A stretch of 64,000 nucleotides of DNA from an uncultured Coriobacteriales bacterium (GTDB lineage Bacteria > Actinomycetota > Coriobacteriia > Coriobacteriales > UMGS124). Both the position numbers and the translations under genes were made by a program. Positions within the stretch are counted from its first letter, which is position 1. Every line of letters begins with the position of its first letter. The DNA lies in NCBI GenBank assembly GCA_934636245.1, contig CAKUAI010000017.1:7492-71491 (forward strand). The letters are read 5' to 3'. This document shows positions 51,859-60,277 of the stretch, piece after piece. The notes under the pieces were generated by a model that made no database searches, was not told the origin of the DNA, and saw only the letters and a program-made list of their open reading frames with translations.

Positions 51859-52719
51859 ATGGCAAACAACAGTACGGCCCTCGGCATCGACGAGCTCGAC
51901 CTCAACGACGCCCTCGATGAGGGCTATGACCCGCTGGCAGACATCGACTTCGCCGGCGACGAGGACGTCGACTATCCCGTGGGAGACGGCGCGAACCTGA
52001 AGCAGGCCGGCCTTCCCGAAGTCGCACCCGTGCCTGCGCACGACACTCGACCTGCCAGCGAGCGCACCGCAGAGCTCTTCAGCCGCATGGCCACGAGGCG
52101 CAAGACCCTCTTGGCCATCCTGCGCAAATGCCAAGAGAAACAGCCCGTGCGCGAGGTCGTGGATTACATCTGCGACCTCAAAACGCGCGACCACAGCGTG
52201 TACTCGGCCAACGACTTCTGCTCGCTGCTCGAGCGCGCCGGCGCCATCGAGCGCGTGGGCGAAGACGGCACGTCCTACGAGGAAGTCGAGCTTGCGCCCA
52301 AGACCGTTGTCGTCGACGGCATTGAGTACCTGGAGCCGCAGACCCCCGCACCCGCCTTCTGGCTCACCACCCAAGCCGGTCTGGACATGCTCGCCGCAGA
52401 CGACCCCGAGGGTCGCACCGAGCAGCTGTTTGAGGAAGAGGACGCCTACCTTCCCATTTTCAAGCGCATCCTCACCCTGTGCAGCGCAGCAGGCGGTGCG
52501 AGCGCCAAGCAGATTGCCAAAGCCTGCGACACCGACCCGTTGCTGCAGAGCCCACGCTACTATTCTTCGCGCTTCGTCGAGAAGCTCAACAAGTCCGACG
52601 CCCTCACCTGGGCGGGCAAGACCTGGGAGCTGACGGAAACCGGCCGCGAGGCCCTGGTGCAGCTCGAAAGCGTCGACGACCCCGCCAGCGCCGAAATCCT
52701 CGCAAACCTCGAAGCCTAA
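51859..52719 (+). CDS. Unknown acidic protein of the DMSO-reductase-type operon
   Basis: 286 aa from the ATG at 51859 behind AGGGGAGGATC. No family recognised. The N-terminal 60 residues are acidic and probably disordered (LDLNDALDEGYDPLADIDFA). The rest is helical and looks like two winged-helix-type segments: ILRKCQEKQPVREVVDYICD with YSANDFCSLLERAGAIERVG, and ILTLCSAAGGASAKQIAKAC with VEKLNKSDALTWAGKTWELT. DNA or protein binding is a guess from that shape. It stands just before the TorD gene with 27 bp between, so it is probably part of the maturation set of the enzyme. Confidence 0.75.
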   Translation: MANNSTALGIDELDLNDALDEGYDPLADIDFAGDEDVDYPVGDGANLKQAGLPEVAPVPAHDTRPASERTAELFSRMATRRKTLLAILRKCQEKQPVREVVDYICDLKTRDHSVYSANDFCSLLERAGAIERVGEDGTSYEEVELAPKTVVVDGIEYLEPQTPAPAFWLTTQAGLDMLAADDPEGRTEQLFEEEDAYLPIFKRILTLCSAAGGASAKQIAKACDTDPLLQSPRYYSSRFVEKLNKSDALTWAGKTWELTETGREALVQLESVDDPASAEILANLEA

Positions 52720-52746
52720 GCGCACCCGCCCAAAGGAGCCCCCATC

Positions 52747-53424
52747 ATGGCAGACGAAATGCTCAACGACCTGGCCGAACTCTGCGCCCAGCGCGACTCG
52801 ACCTACGCCCTTCTTGCGCGCCTCTACCGCGTGGAGGTCGACCAGCCTCTGCTCGACGGGCTGCACGCCACACGCTTCCCTGCCGCAACCGGTTCGGCCA
52901 AGGCAAACGCGGGGTACCGTGCGCTGGCCGAATACCTGAGCAACATCGACGAACGCAGCACCACCGAGCTCGCCGTGGACTTCGCGCGCGTCTTCATCGG
53001 ATACGGCGTGGACTCCTACGCCGCCGCCTTCCCCTTTGAGAGCGTCTACACATCCGAGAAGCGCCTCAAGATGCAGGAAGCACGCGACGAGGTCCTTGCC
53101 ATCTATCACGCCTACGGCCTGGACAAGAGCTCCGAGTGGGAGGAGAGCGAAGACCACGTTGCCGCCGAGCTCGAGTTCATGCAGGTGCTGTGCGCCCGTA
53201 CGACCGAGGCCCTAAAGGCCGGCGACGAGGACAAGGCGGCTCAGCTTCTGCAAACGCAGAAGAACTTCCTGGAAGACCACCTGGCCAGTTGGACCCCGAT
53301 GATGGCCGTCGATATGCGTCGTCTTGCAAAGACGAAGTTCTACCTGGGACTCGCCGACCTCACCGACGGTTTCTTGGCCGAGGACGAGGCATTTTTGAAC
53401 GAGGTTCTGGGAGACGAGGAGTAG
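52747..53424 (+). CDS. TorD/DmsD-family redox enzyme maturation chaperone (1)
   Basis: 225 aa, all helical, start behind AAAGGAGC. TorD-family features: early YALLARLYRVEVDQPLLDGL, the central LAVDFARVFIGYGVDSYAAA, FPFESVYTSEKRLK, and the late EFMQVLCARTTEALKAGD. It binds the Tat signal of the reductase catalytic subunit until the Mo cofactor is in place. The last gene before the helicase, with 104 bp between. Confidence 0.88.
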   Translation: MADEMLNDLAELCAQRDSTYALLARLYRVEVDQPLLDGLHATRFPAATGSAKANAGYRALAEYLSNIDERSTTELAVDFARVFIGYGVDSYAAAFPFESVYTSEKRLKMQEARDEVLAIYHAYGLDKSSEWEESEDHVAAELEFMQVLCARTTEALKAGDEDKAAQLLQTQKNFLEDHLASWTPMMAVDMRRLAKTKFYLGLADLTDGFLAEDEAFLNEVLGDEE

Positions 53425-53528
53425 CCGCGCCTTCATGCAACGACGGCGCGTCAGGATCCAGCGCCCGGCCGGGTGCCGCATGTAAGCAGGGCGGTCGGCC
53501 GGGCGTGGCAGACAAGGGGGACAAGCAC

Positions 53529-55772
53529 ATGGCAGACACCATGGTGCGCGAATGCATTATAGGCAAGGTGGCCAGCGGCAAAACAGAGGCCCTGGTACAT
53601 CGGGTGGTTGAATATCTAAGCGATCAATCAAACGACAAGAGCGTCCTCGTCCTTGCCGCCTCGCCCGATGCCGCCGAAACGCTTAAACGGCGCCTGGCCG
53701 CTGCCTTGGGCATCCCTGCAAACACGCTGGGCGAGCGGGGCGTGCGTGTCTCTATTCCACGTGCAATCGCCTTAGAGGTCCTCGGCAACCCAAAAGCCCA
53801 GGCGGCATGCGGCCGCAAGCCGCGCCTGCTTTTGCCGTTTGAGGAGAGCATCCTGCTAGAAGACGTAAAGGCAAGCGGCCTGCGCCCCAAGCGCCTGCGC
53901 GAGATGCTCAAGTTCTTCTACCGCAGCTGGACCGAGCTCGCCGACGACGACCCGTCCTGGCTTGTCAGCGAGGAGGAGGTGCAGGTGCACAGCCTGCTCA
54001 AGGAATGCCTCGCCTTTACGGGCGGCATCCTACCCAATGAGCTTGCAAACCTTGCCGTGAAGTGGCTGCGCTGCGATGAGGCGTCACGTGAGACCTCCTC
54101 CTATGACCTCGTGCTCGTTGACGACTACCAGCTGCTCAGTCGCGCCTCGCAGGTGTTTGCGGGGCTTCTCGCCCGCGAGGGCCTCATCGTCACCGGCGAC
54201 ATGCAGGCAACCAGCGAGGTGTTCGAGGAATATCCTTCCCTCAACGGCCTGATCGAGCTCGCCGAGGCCGACGGCGTTGAGACTACGAATCTCGATGCAT
54301 GCCGGAACAGCGCGACCGTACATGCGTGCTGCGAGAACCTGATTGACGCGGCGCGAAAGCACGAGCAGGAATCGCGCGACTTGACAGGTATGAGCGGAAA
54401 CGGTGGGCGGGAGGCACGCGCGATCGCGGGCATGAACGAAGACGGCGGGCGAGAAGCACGCGACTTGGCAGGTAACAGCGAAGACGGCGGGCAGGAAGCA
54501 CGCGCGTTGGCGGGCACGAACGGAGTCGGCGGGCAGGAAGCACGCGCGCTTGCAAGTGCGAATAACGAAAGCGCTCAAGAGCCTGCCACCTCGCGGGCTA
54601 AGCACAGCCCCGCGACCGCGGTGGAGGCAAGCCCCCATGCAGCGTACGCAGAAACGGGCCTCGGCGAAAGTTCCGCCGGATACGCCTGCGCCCTCTCGTT
54701 CCCCACAGCCGAGGCCGAAATCGCTCATATCGCGCAACACATCGCAGACGCCATCGAGAAGGGCGCGCAACCCGGCGACTTTTATCTCGCCGCTCCCAAC
54801 GGCGTGTGGGCAAAAGCTCTAAGCCGCAGCCTCAAGGCGCGCGGCATACCCACAGCCCAAGAGCCGAGCACGCGCGGCCTCAATGGCGACCCGCGCGACC
54901 TCGGGCGCTGCAAGACCCTGCGCCTGTTCACCCTTCTCGCGCTGGTGGCACGCCCGCATGACATGCTCGCATGGCGCAGCTGGTGCGGCTTTGGAGACTG
55001 GCTCACCGACAACCCTGGCTTTGCCGCGCTGCGCCGATATGCCGCCCGCCACTCCCTCGCCCCTTACGATGCGCTTGCGACAGTCGCAACCGGCAACCCA
55101 TGCCGAGAAGCCTTCGGCGAGCTCGACGCTGCCGAGCAGGCGAGCCTTGAGCGCATTGTGCAGGCATTCGAGTCTGGACAGGAAATCCTAGGCCAACTCG
55201 AGGGGCTTGTCGGTCGTCAGCTGGTCAACGCTGCCTGGAGCCTGCTTGGCTGCGAAGCGCCAGCACAAGACACGACGCCTGCGCAAGAGGATGTCCCCGC
55301 CGAGCTGCTCGGCTTGCTCGGAGTCGCGCACACCGACCTCGCGCAAGATGCCGCAAGCCTTGTCGGGCATCTTCTGGCCACGCTTCGCGAGCCTTGCTTC
55401 CCCCGCGATGCGGAGACCGTGCGCATCGGCGATCTTACCGCAACACATGGCGCCTCGTTCAAGACAGTGGTCTTGAGCGGCTTCGTCAACGGGTTCATCC
55501 CCAAGCATGCATACTTCGACCCGGTGAAGACACCCCTTGACCGCATGGGGATTCTATTCGGCGCGGACGCCCGTCGCGTGTACCAAGCCGCAGGCTGCGC
55601 ACGCGAGGAGCTTCTCGTGACGGCATTCACCCAGATGGACGCCTTGCAGGCCGAACGCCTCGACCTCAAGGTCGACCGTGTCTTTATGCGCGAGGGAAAG
55701 CGCCTGGCACGCATCTCCCCCAGCGAGCTCATTTGCTCGATGTGCCTTGAGGTTCAGGAGACGCGCGCATGA
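53529..55772 (+). CDS. UvrD-like SF1 helicase/ATPase in a molybdoenzyme operon
   Basis: 747 aa from 53529 behind AAGGGGGACAAGCAC. Walker A GKVASGKT at 12-19, motif II VLVDDYQLL at 195-203, motif III-like VTGDMQATSEV at 221-231, motif V LTATHGASFKTVVLSGFVNG, and motif VI-like ARRVYQAAGCAREELLVTAF. These are the SF1A (UvrD/PcrA/AddA) motor motifs in order. No nuclease or zinc domain is visible. Residues about 283-352 are five 14-residue repeats (RDLAGNSEDGGQEA type) inserted between the two motor lobes. The stop overlaps the ATG of the ferredoxin gene. A DNA helicase has no obvious role in a reductase operon, so an ATP-driven assembly or regulatory function is worth considering. Confidence 0.85.
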   Translation: MADTMVRECIIGKVASGKTEALVHRVVEYLSDQSNDKSVLVLAASPDAAETLKRRLAAALGIPANTLGERGVRVSIPRAIALEVLGNPKAQAACGRKPRLLLPFEESILLEDVKASGLRPKRLREMLKFFYRSWTELADDDPSWLVSEEEVQVHSLLKECLAFTGGILPNELANLAVKWLRCDEASRETSSYDLVLVDDYQLLSRASQVFAGLLAREGLIVTGDMQATSEVFEEYPSLNGLIELAEADGVETTNLDACRNSATVHACCENLIDAARKHEQESRDLTGMSGNGGREARAIAGMNEDGGREARDLAGNSEDGGQEARALAGTNGVGGQEARALASANNESAQEPATSRAKHSPATAVEASPHAAYAETGLGESSAGYACALSFPTAEAEIAHIAQHIADAIEKGAQPGDFYLAAPNGVWAKALSRSLKARGIPTAQEPSTRGLNGDPRDLGRCKTLRLFTLLALVARPHDMLAWRSWCGFGDWLTDNPGFAALRRYAARHSLAPYDALATVATGNPCREAFGELDAAEQASLERIVQAFESGQEILGQLEGLVGRQLVNAAWSLLGCEAPAQDTTPAQEDVPAELLGLLGVAHTDLAQDAASLVGHLLATLREPCFPRDAETVRIGDLTATHGASFKTVVLSGFVNGFIPKHAYFDPVKTPLDRMGILFGADARRVYQAAGCAREELLVTAFTQMDALQAERLDLKVDRVFMREGKRLARISPSELICSMCLEVQETRA
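54375..54584 (+). repeat. Five 42-bp in-frame repeats in the helicase gene
   Basis: Five consecutive 14-codon units of the form R-D/A-L-A/T-G-x-N/S-x-x-G-G-Q/R-E-A. The last unit is degenerate. Copy number can change without a frameshift. Confidence 0.85.
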
Positions 55773-57262
55773 GCGCCCAGGTAAAAGCCGTGGCACGGCT
55801 CAGGCTCGATCGGGCAGGCGAGCCCACCGCCACGCGCGCGCTTCAGTCTTTGCAGGGCGACCATGTCCATGTGCGTCAAGAACGCTGCCTGCTCGTGCGC
55901 AACCGCAATGCGGAGTGCCTGCGGTGCGCGCAAGCCTGCACATCGGGCTGCATCAGCTACAACGAGCAGACAAAGATGCTCGATATCGACCAGACGCGCT
56001 GCGTAGGCTGCGGCACATGTGCCACCGCCTGTCCTACCTGCGCACTTGAGGCGCGCGACCCGAACGACTCCGAGCTGCTCGCACGCTTGCAGGGCGCGCT
56101 CAACACAAGCGCCAGCCATACGGTGACAATCGCCTGCGAACAAGCGGGCATGGCCCAGGATGAGTGCGCCGTTCGCCTCACCTGTTTGGGGCGCATCGAC
56201 GAGTCGGCACTCCTCCAGCTAGCCGCCTGGGGAGCACGCGAGGTCAACCTGGCCTGCGGCCCATGTGACACATGCGAGCACAAACCGGGCCGGATCGTTG
56301 TAGAGGAGGTCTGCGAGTCGGCTAGCACCCTGCTTGGCCTTTGGGGCAGCACTATGCACGTCGAGCTAACGGACGTCGGGGACGCAACGGAGCAGACCGG
56401 ACTGCGTGCGCAGGAGACAGATGCGAACAGAACTGCCACGCATGGCAAAATTGCACAGGTAGACCAACAGATACAAACTGCATGCACGGACATGACTGCC
56501 ACCCAAAGCGCAATTGGGCCGGTAGACCAACAAATACAAACCACTGGCATGGACAATGCCGTCGAACAGGATACGGCCACGCAAGATGAGGGCAGGCTTG
56601 ATTTCTCCGACGAGACAGACGCAGGCAGGACCGCCACACAAAGCGAAGTTGAGCAGGTAAACCAACTAATACAATCTGCAGGCGCGGGCAAAGTCGCCGA
56701 ACATGACACGGCCACGCGCGATGGGGACAGGCCCAATCTCTCCGCCGAGGCGAGTGATGACAAAACCGCCGCTACGGACCAGGTCGACCGGCCACTCAAA
56801 CGACTCAAGGTCATGGCCGACGGCACATTGCCGCATTTTGTGCCCGACCGGCGGGAACGCCTGCTCGACGCCCTGGCCGACCTCGGTGAGGGGCCGACGG
56901 ACTCGCGGGCGATGGCTCGCACGCGCCTATGGGGACACGTTGTCATCGACACCGACAAGTGCACCTCATGCCGGATGTGCGCGACGTTTTGCCCCACAGG
57001 CGCCATCGTCAAGTTCGACACCCCAGACGGCACCTTCGGCGTCGACCACTATGCTGCCGACTGCGTGAAGTGCCTCTGTTGCCAGACCATCTGCCGGACC
57101 CAAGCCATTGTCGTTGAGGATGCCGTACCTGCAAACGTGCTGGTAAACGCCGTACCCGAGCGCCATGTCATGCGTCCCGTGCGCGTTTCAAAAGGCGGCG
57201 AGCACTCCATCGTGAACTCCATGCGCGACCTGCTCGGCCTGCCCGAGGTTTTCGAGCGTTGA
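55769..57262 (+). CDS. Multi-cluster ferredoxin-type Fe-S protein coupled to the helicase
   Basis: 497 aa; ATG overlaps the helicase stop (ATGA). Cys groups: C50-x2-C53-x3-C57-x3-C61 (CLRCAQACTSGC), C78-x2-C81-x2-C84-x3-C88 (CVGCGTCATACPTC), a central thioredoxin/MvhD-like part with VTIACEQAGM, VRLTCLGRIDESALLQLAAW and NLACGPCDTCEHKPG, and a C-terminal pair CTSCRMCATFCPTG / CVKCLCCQTICRTQ. That gives at least four 4Fe-4S sites. No signal peptide, so it is cytoplasmic. Between about 210 and 340 it carries low-complexity repeats (QVDQQIQT, DTATQDEGR, DTATRDGDR types). The middle part resembles electron-distributing subunits such as MvhD/FlpD. It may supply electrons or clusters for maturation of the reductase. 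Confidence 0.82.
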   Translation: MSAQVKAVARLRLDRAGEPTATRALQSLQGDHVHVRQERCLLVRNRNAECLRCAQACTSGCISYNEQTKMLDIDQTRCVGCGTCATACPTCALEARDPNDSELLARLQGALNTSASHTVTIACEQAGMAQDECAVRLTCLGRIDESALLQLAAWGAREVNLACGPCDTCEHKPGRIVVEEVCESASTLLGLWGSTMHVELTDVGDATEQTGLRAQETDANRTATHGKIAQVDQQIQTACTDMTATQSAIGPVDQQIQTTGMDNAVEQDTATQDEGRLDFSDETDAGRTATQSEVEQVNQLIQSAGAGKVAEHDTATRDGDRPNLSAEASDDKTAATDQVDRPLKRLKVMADGTLPHFVPDRRERLLDALADLGEGPTDSRAMARTRLWGHVVIDTDKCTSCRMCATFCPTGAIVKFDTPDGTFGVDHYAADCVKCLCCQTICRTQAIVVEDAVPANVLVNAVPERHVMRPVRVSKGGEHSIVNSMRDLLGLPEVFER

Positions 57263-57282
57263 GGTCCCCGGCGTCCAAAAAC

Positions 57283-57420
57283 GCCAAAAGTCTGCGTTAT
57301 AACTTTGGCGTAGCTGCACCCCTAAAACACGCGCGCCATCTACCTGGTGCGATGTAAACGGTCAGCGTGGCAAAACAGGAGTCCGCAACCCCCTGCTGGA
57401 TTATTACGCAGACTTTTGGC
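57283..57420. repeat. 138-bp element with terminal inverted repeats, copy 3
   Basis: Perfect 14-bp ends GCCAAAAGTCTGCG / CGCAGACTTTTGGC, the same length as copies 1 and 2, and core GCCATCTACCTGG. It begins 21 bp past the stop of the Fe-S protein gene and is extended by AAAAAC on the left and CTTTTT on the right. Confidence 0.8.
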
Positions 57421-57760
57421 CTTTTTCGCGAGAGCCCAGGCCGCGCTCGCGCGTAACAGCGCGAAAACGGCCGTTTTTGTGGGTCCCCGGGGGATGTCAC
57501 ACCCACAGCAGCGCGAGAACGGCCGTTCTTGCGAGACTGCGGGATGCCTTGTCTGCAACAGCATGAAAATGGTCGTCTTCAGACGCCCCCCGGAGGGCGC
57601 CTTTTCCGCAAGCGGCGCAGAAACGGTCGTTTTTGCGGCCCCCCGGGGCACCTCGCCTGCAACAGCACGAGAACGGCCGCCCTCAGGCGGCCCGGGGAGA
57701 CACCCCACCCACAAGCGACGCGGAAGCGACCGCGCTCCAGCGCACCCCACCCCTCGCCCG
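57421..57760. repeat. About 52-bp tandem repeats between 138-bp copy 3 and the LuxR gene
   Basis: Five to six units of 50-54 bp with the block CAGCGCGARAACGGCCGTT, then TTTGYGGGTCCCCGGGG and YACCTCGCCTGC. The array runs to within 10 bp of the LuxR stop codon. The intervening parts are themselves similar between units, unlike CRISPR spacers. Confidence 0.8.
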
Positions 57761-57769
57761 CAGCCGGCG

Positions 57770-59290
57770 TCAGTACCTGTCGATCAGGTCGATGAGCTCC
57801 TGCTTGGAATGGACTTCGGTCTTCTCGTAGATCCTGCGGATGTGGGTTCGCACGGTGCTTTCAGACACGCACAGGGTGCCTGCGATGACCTTGGCGGAGC
57901 GACCCTTGTAGATGTAGGGAACCACCTCCGCCTCGCGGCGCGTCAGACCGTAGTCGGACGCGAACGCCTCGAGATCGTCGGAGAAGCTGGCGTTTTCGGG
58001 GGCAAAGGCAGCCTCGGCCCGAGACGCATCCCCACTCGCCTGCTCGCCCTTGGCCGTCTCCTCGAGAAGCGCGGCAGACACCACGGGGCCCTTTTGGCCC
58101 TTCCAGGTGAGCGTGAAAAACACCGCCATCAGCGCGATGTACACCGCCGCCGCTGGCACAATGAACGAGACGAACGGCACGTCAGATGGCAGGACCGTCA
58201 TCATGTAACCCAGGCCGATGCCAACCAGGCGTGAAAAGATGGACACGCTTCTCACCAAGCCGCCCGTGACAAATCCCGAGACGCGCCGGTCGAACGCCGT
58301 CTCGGCAACAGACACCCAAAGCAGCACGTCAAACACGCCGTATCCCACCGTGACAATGCCGTTGCACAAAAGCGGATACGACTCCCAGAAGACCGACACG
58401 CCCACGAACAGCGCGAGCACGCCCATGGGCAGGGCGCGGTAAAAGGAGTCGATGTCCAGCTTCTTTTGCGTCGCGAGCGTGAAGACGAAAAGGACGACGC
58501 CGATTATGACGTTTGGCACATGCGGGGTGAAGTGCGCCTTGTTGACCGAGCCAAGGGAGAAAACGCTGAGTCCCCAGGTAAATCCAAAGATGAGTGACAC
58601 GACGATGGCCGCCAAAATGAGCGGGCCCATCGAGAACATTGCGCCCAGGTACCCCTGCTGGGCCTTCCTGCGCGACGCCTCGGCGCGAACCTCCTTGGGA
58701 GTGTCGTTGTGCAGGCATCCGTCGAGCAAGGCGGCTGAAATAACAGGCAGCGGCGCCATCATCAAAAAGGCCGGAATCCCCAGCTTCATGGCCGCGGCGG
58801 ACTCGGCAAGGTACAGCACTCCCGCAACGACAAAGGCGGCCGGGATGACAAGCGTGACCGCCGAGGGTTTGAGCCTTCCGTACACCTCGGCCCAGCAGCC
58901 CCAGAAAAGACCGTATCCGATGCCCGTGAACAGAGACCCGGCCACCATGAAGAGCTCCATGGCAGTGCGGCTTTGCACGTAGGATGTCTCGGCCAGGCAG
59001 CCGATGCCGATCAAGACCATCAGGCAGGGAATCCATCGCGGCAGCTTGTCCACGAAATCCGGCTTGCGCTCAACGAGCGCCGACCCCGCGAACAAAGTTC
59101 CCGCGTTGGCAAGGAACGAGAGGACGACGACGAGCGTCTGGCTGCCCGGTGTAGCGCTCTCTCCCGAAAGCAAAATTGTGCTCCTGAACGTGAGCATGCT
59201 GCACGCCCAGAAGAATGCCATTCCCAAATAGCTGGCGCCTGCTCCCCCAAACACGCCGCGCAGCCTCATCAGCGATTCACGCACGCCCAA
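57770..59290 (-). CDS. Membrane LuxR-family regulator with multi-helix N-terminal domain (2)
   Basis: 506 aa if started at the TTG at 59290, which has GGAGGG seven bases upstream; a TTG at 59323 and an ATG at 59269 are alternatives. About 12 hydrophobic segments fill residues 20-410 (MAFFWACSMLTF, ELFMVAGSLFTGIGYGLFWG and others), followed by a linker and a C-terminal LuxR HTH: YGLTRREAEVVPYIYKGRSA, CVSESTVRTHIRRIYEKTEV, HSKQELIDLIDRY. Same architecture as the regulator at 45234. It is divergent from the TorD-PsrABC-type operon starting at 59545 and probably controls it. Its 3' end has been copied to 43462. Confidence 0.86.
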   Translation of the reverse strand: MGVRESLMRLRGVFGGAGASYLGMAFFWACSMLTFRSTILLSGESATPGSQTLVVVLSFLANAGTLFAGSALVERKPDFVDKLPRWIPCLMVLIGIGCLAETSYVQSRTAMELFMVAGSLFTGIGYGLFWGCWAEVYGRLKPSAVTLVIPAAFVVAGVLYLAESAAAMKLGIPAFLMMAPLPVISAALLDGCLHNDTPKEVRAEASRRKAQQGYLGAMFSMGPLILAAIVVSLIFGFTWGLSVFSLGSVNKAHFTPHVPNVIIGVVLFVFTLATQKKLDIDSFYRALPMGVLALFVGVSVFWESYPLLCNGIVTVGYGVFDVLLWVSVAETAFDRRVSGFVTGGLVRSVSIFSRLVGIGLGYMMTVLPSDVPFVSFIVPAAAVYIALMAVFFTLTWKGQKGPVVSAALLEETAKGEQASGDASRAEAAFAPENASFSDDLEAFASDYGLTRREAEVVPYIYKGRSAKVIAGTLCVSESTVRTHIRRIYEKTEVHSKQELIDLIDRY

Positions 59291-59544
59291 ACGTTGTCCC
59301 TCCGAAAATCCCCTAATAATCAAAGCGACTATACGCCTTTTGACGATTTTCTACCAATCAATTTTGTTCGCAACGAAGGGCCCGACTCCTCAAAAACTGA
59401 TGATTTTTGCACGCGAGAATTGATGACGGCGTTGATGACAAATGCAACGACACGCCCATGTACCAGGTGCTTCTCTGTCATACAAAAGGGTTTACCACTC
59501 AAGTGGCGCATCGGCGCACAATACATGCCGTTGAAGGGAGCCTC

Positions 59545-60222
59545 ATGGAAATCACCGACCCACATATCCCCGGCCCCGCGGCCGCATCGGCCGAGGGCCT
59601 CGCGCATGCAGCGCTTCTGGCAGCCCCGCTGTACGTCCGTCAGCCCGACGACGCCTGTGCGGCCGCCTTTTGGAACGACCCGACCGTCGGCGCAATCGCT
59701 GCGGCTCACGGCATGGCCGCCCCGCGCGAGGGTGGCGCCCGCGGCTGGCACGCCCTGGGAACCACCGTCCTTGAAGGCGGCATGCCCCTGGCGGCCCTTC
59801 CCGTGGAGTCCCTCTACAAACCTTGGGACGGAAGGACCGGCTCCCCGAAGGGCATGTATTTAGGGCCCAGCGCCACGCAGATGACCGCACTGTTCCGAGC
59901 CCTCGACCTGGAGCTGCCGCAAGAATTCTCGGCCATGCCCGACCACCTGTCGCTGCTCCTGGAGACCCTCTCAGTCTTCCTCGATGCGCACAACGTCTCC
60001 GAGGCCGCCGAGTTTGCCCGTGCCCACCTGGATTGGCTCGCAGACTACCGGGGTGCCCTCGAAGACCGCCAGGCCCGCCTCGCCTGGGCCCTCGAGAACG
60101 GGACGTACGACCCGGAGCTCGGCGAACCCCTCTCTTGCGCAATCGCAAGCCTCAAGCAGGCAACCCTTGTTGTCGATTACGCCCTGCGCGACGTCCTGGA
60201 GCCGCGCGGAGTCATCGAATAG
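59545..60222 (+). CDS. TorD/DmsD-family redox enzyme maturation chaperone (2)
   Basis: 225 aa from the ATG at 59545 behind GAAGGGAG; an upstream in-frame start at 59407 lacks support. TorD-like helical protein: AALLAAPLYVRQPDDACAAA, YLGPSATQMTALFRALDLEL, PDHLSLLLETLSVFLDAHNV, FARAHLDWLADYRGALED. First gene of the operon, 55 bp before the molybdoenzyme it should escort by binding its Tat signal. Confidence 0.87.
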   Translation: MEITDPHIPGPAAASAEGLAHAALLAAPLYVRQPDDACAAAFWNDPTVGAIAAAHGMAAPREGGARGWHALGTTVLEGGMPLAALPVESLYKPWDGRTGSPKGMYLGPSATQMTALFRALDLELPQEFSAMPDHLSLLLETLSVFLDAHNVSEAAEFARAHLDWLADYRGALEDRQARLAWALENGTYDPELGEPLSCAIASLKQATLVVDYALRDVLEPRGVIE

Positions 60223-60277
60223 CGTCATCCGTTGTAACAACCAGCCAGGATTTGTAGGTACATCGAAAGGATGGGTC

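Noticed and set aside
53136..53528. Upstream extension of the helicase gene
   Set aside because: It overlaps the TorD gene in another frame; the Shine-Dalgarno and Walker A position support the start at 53529.
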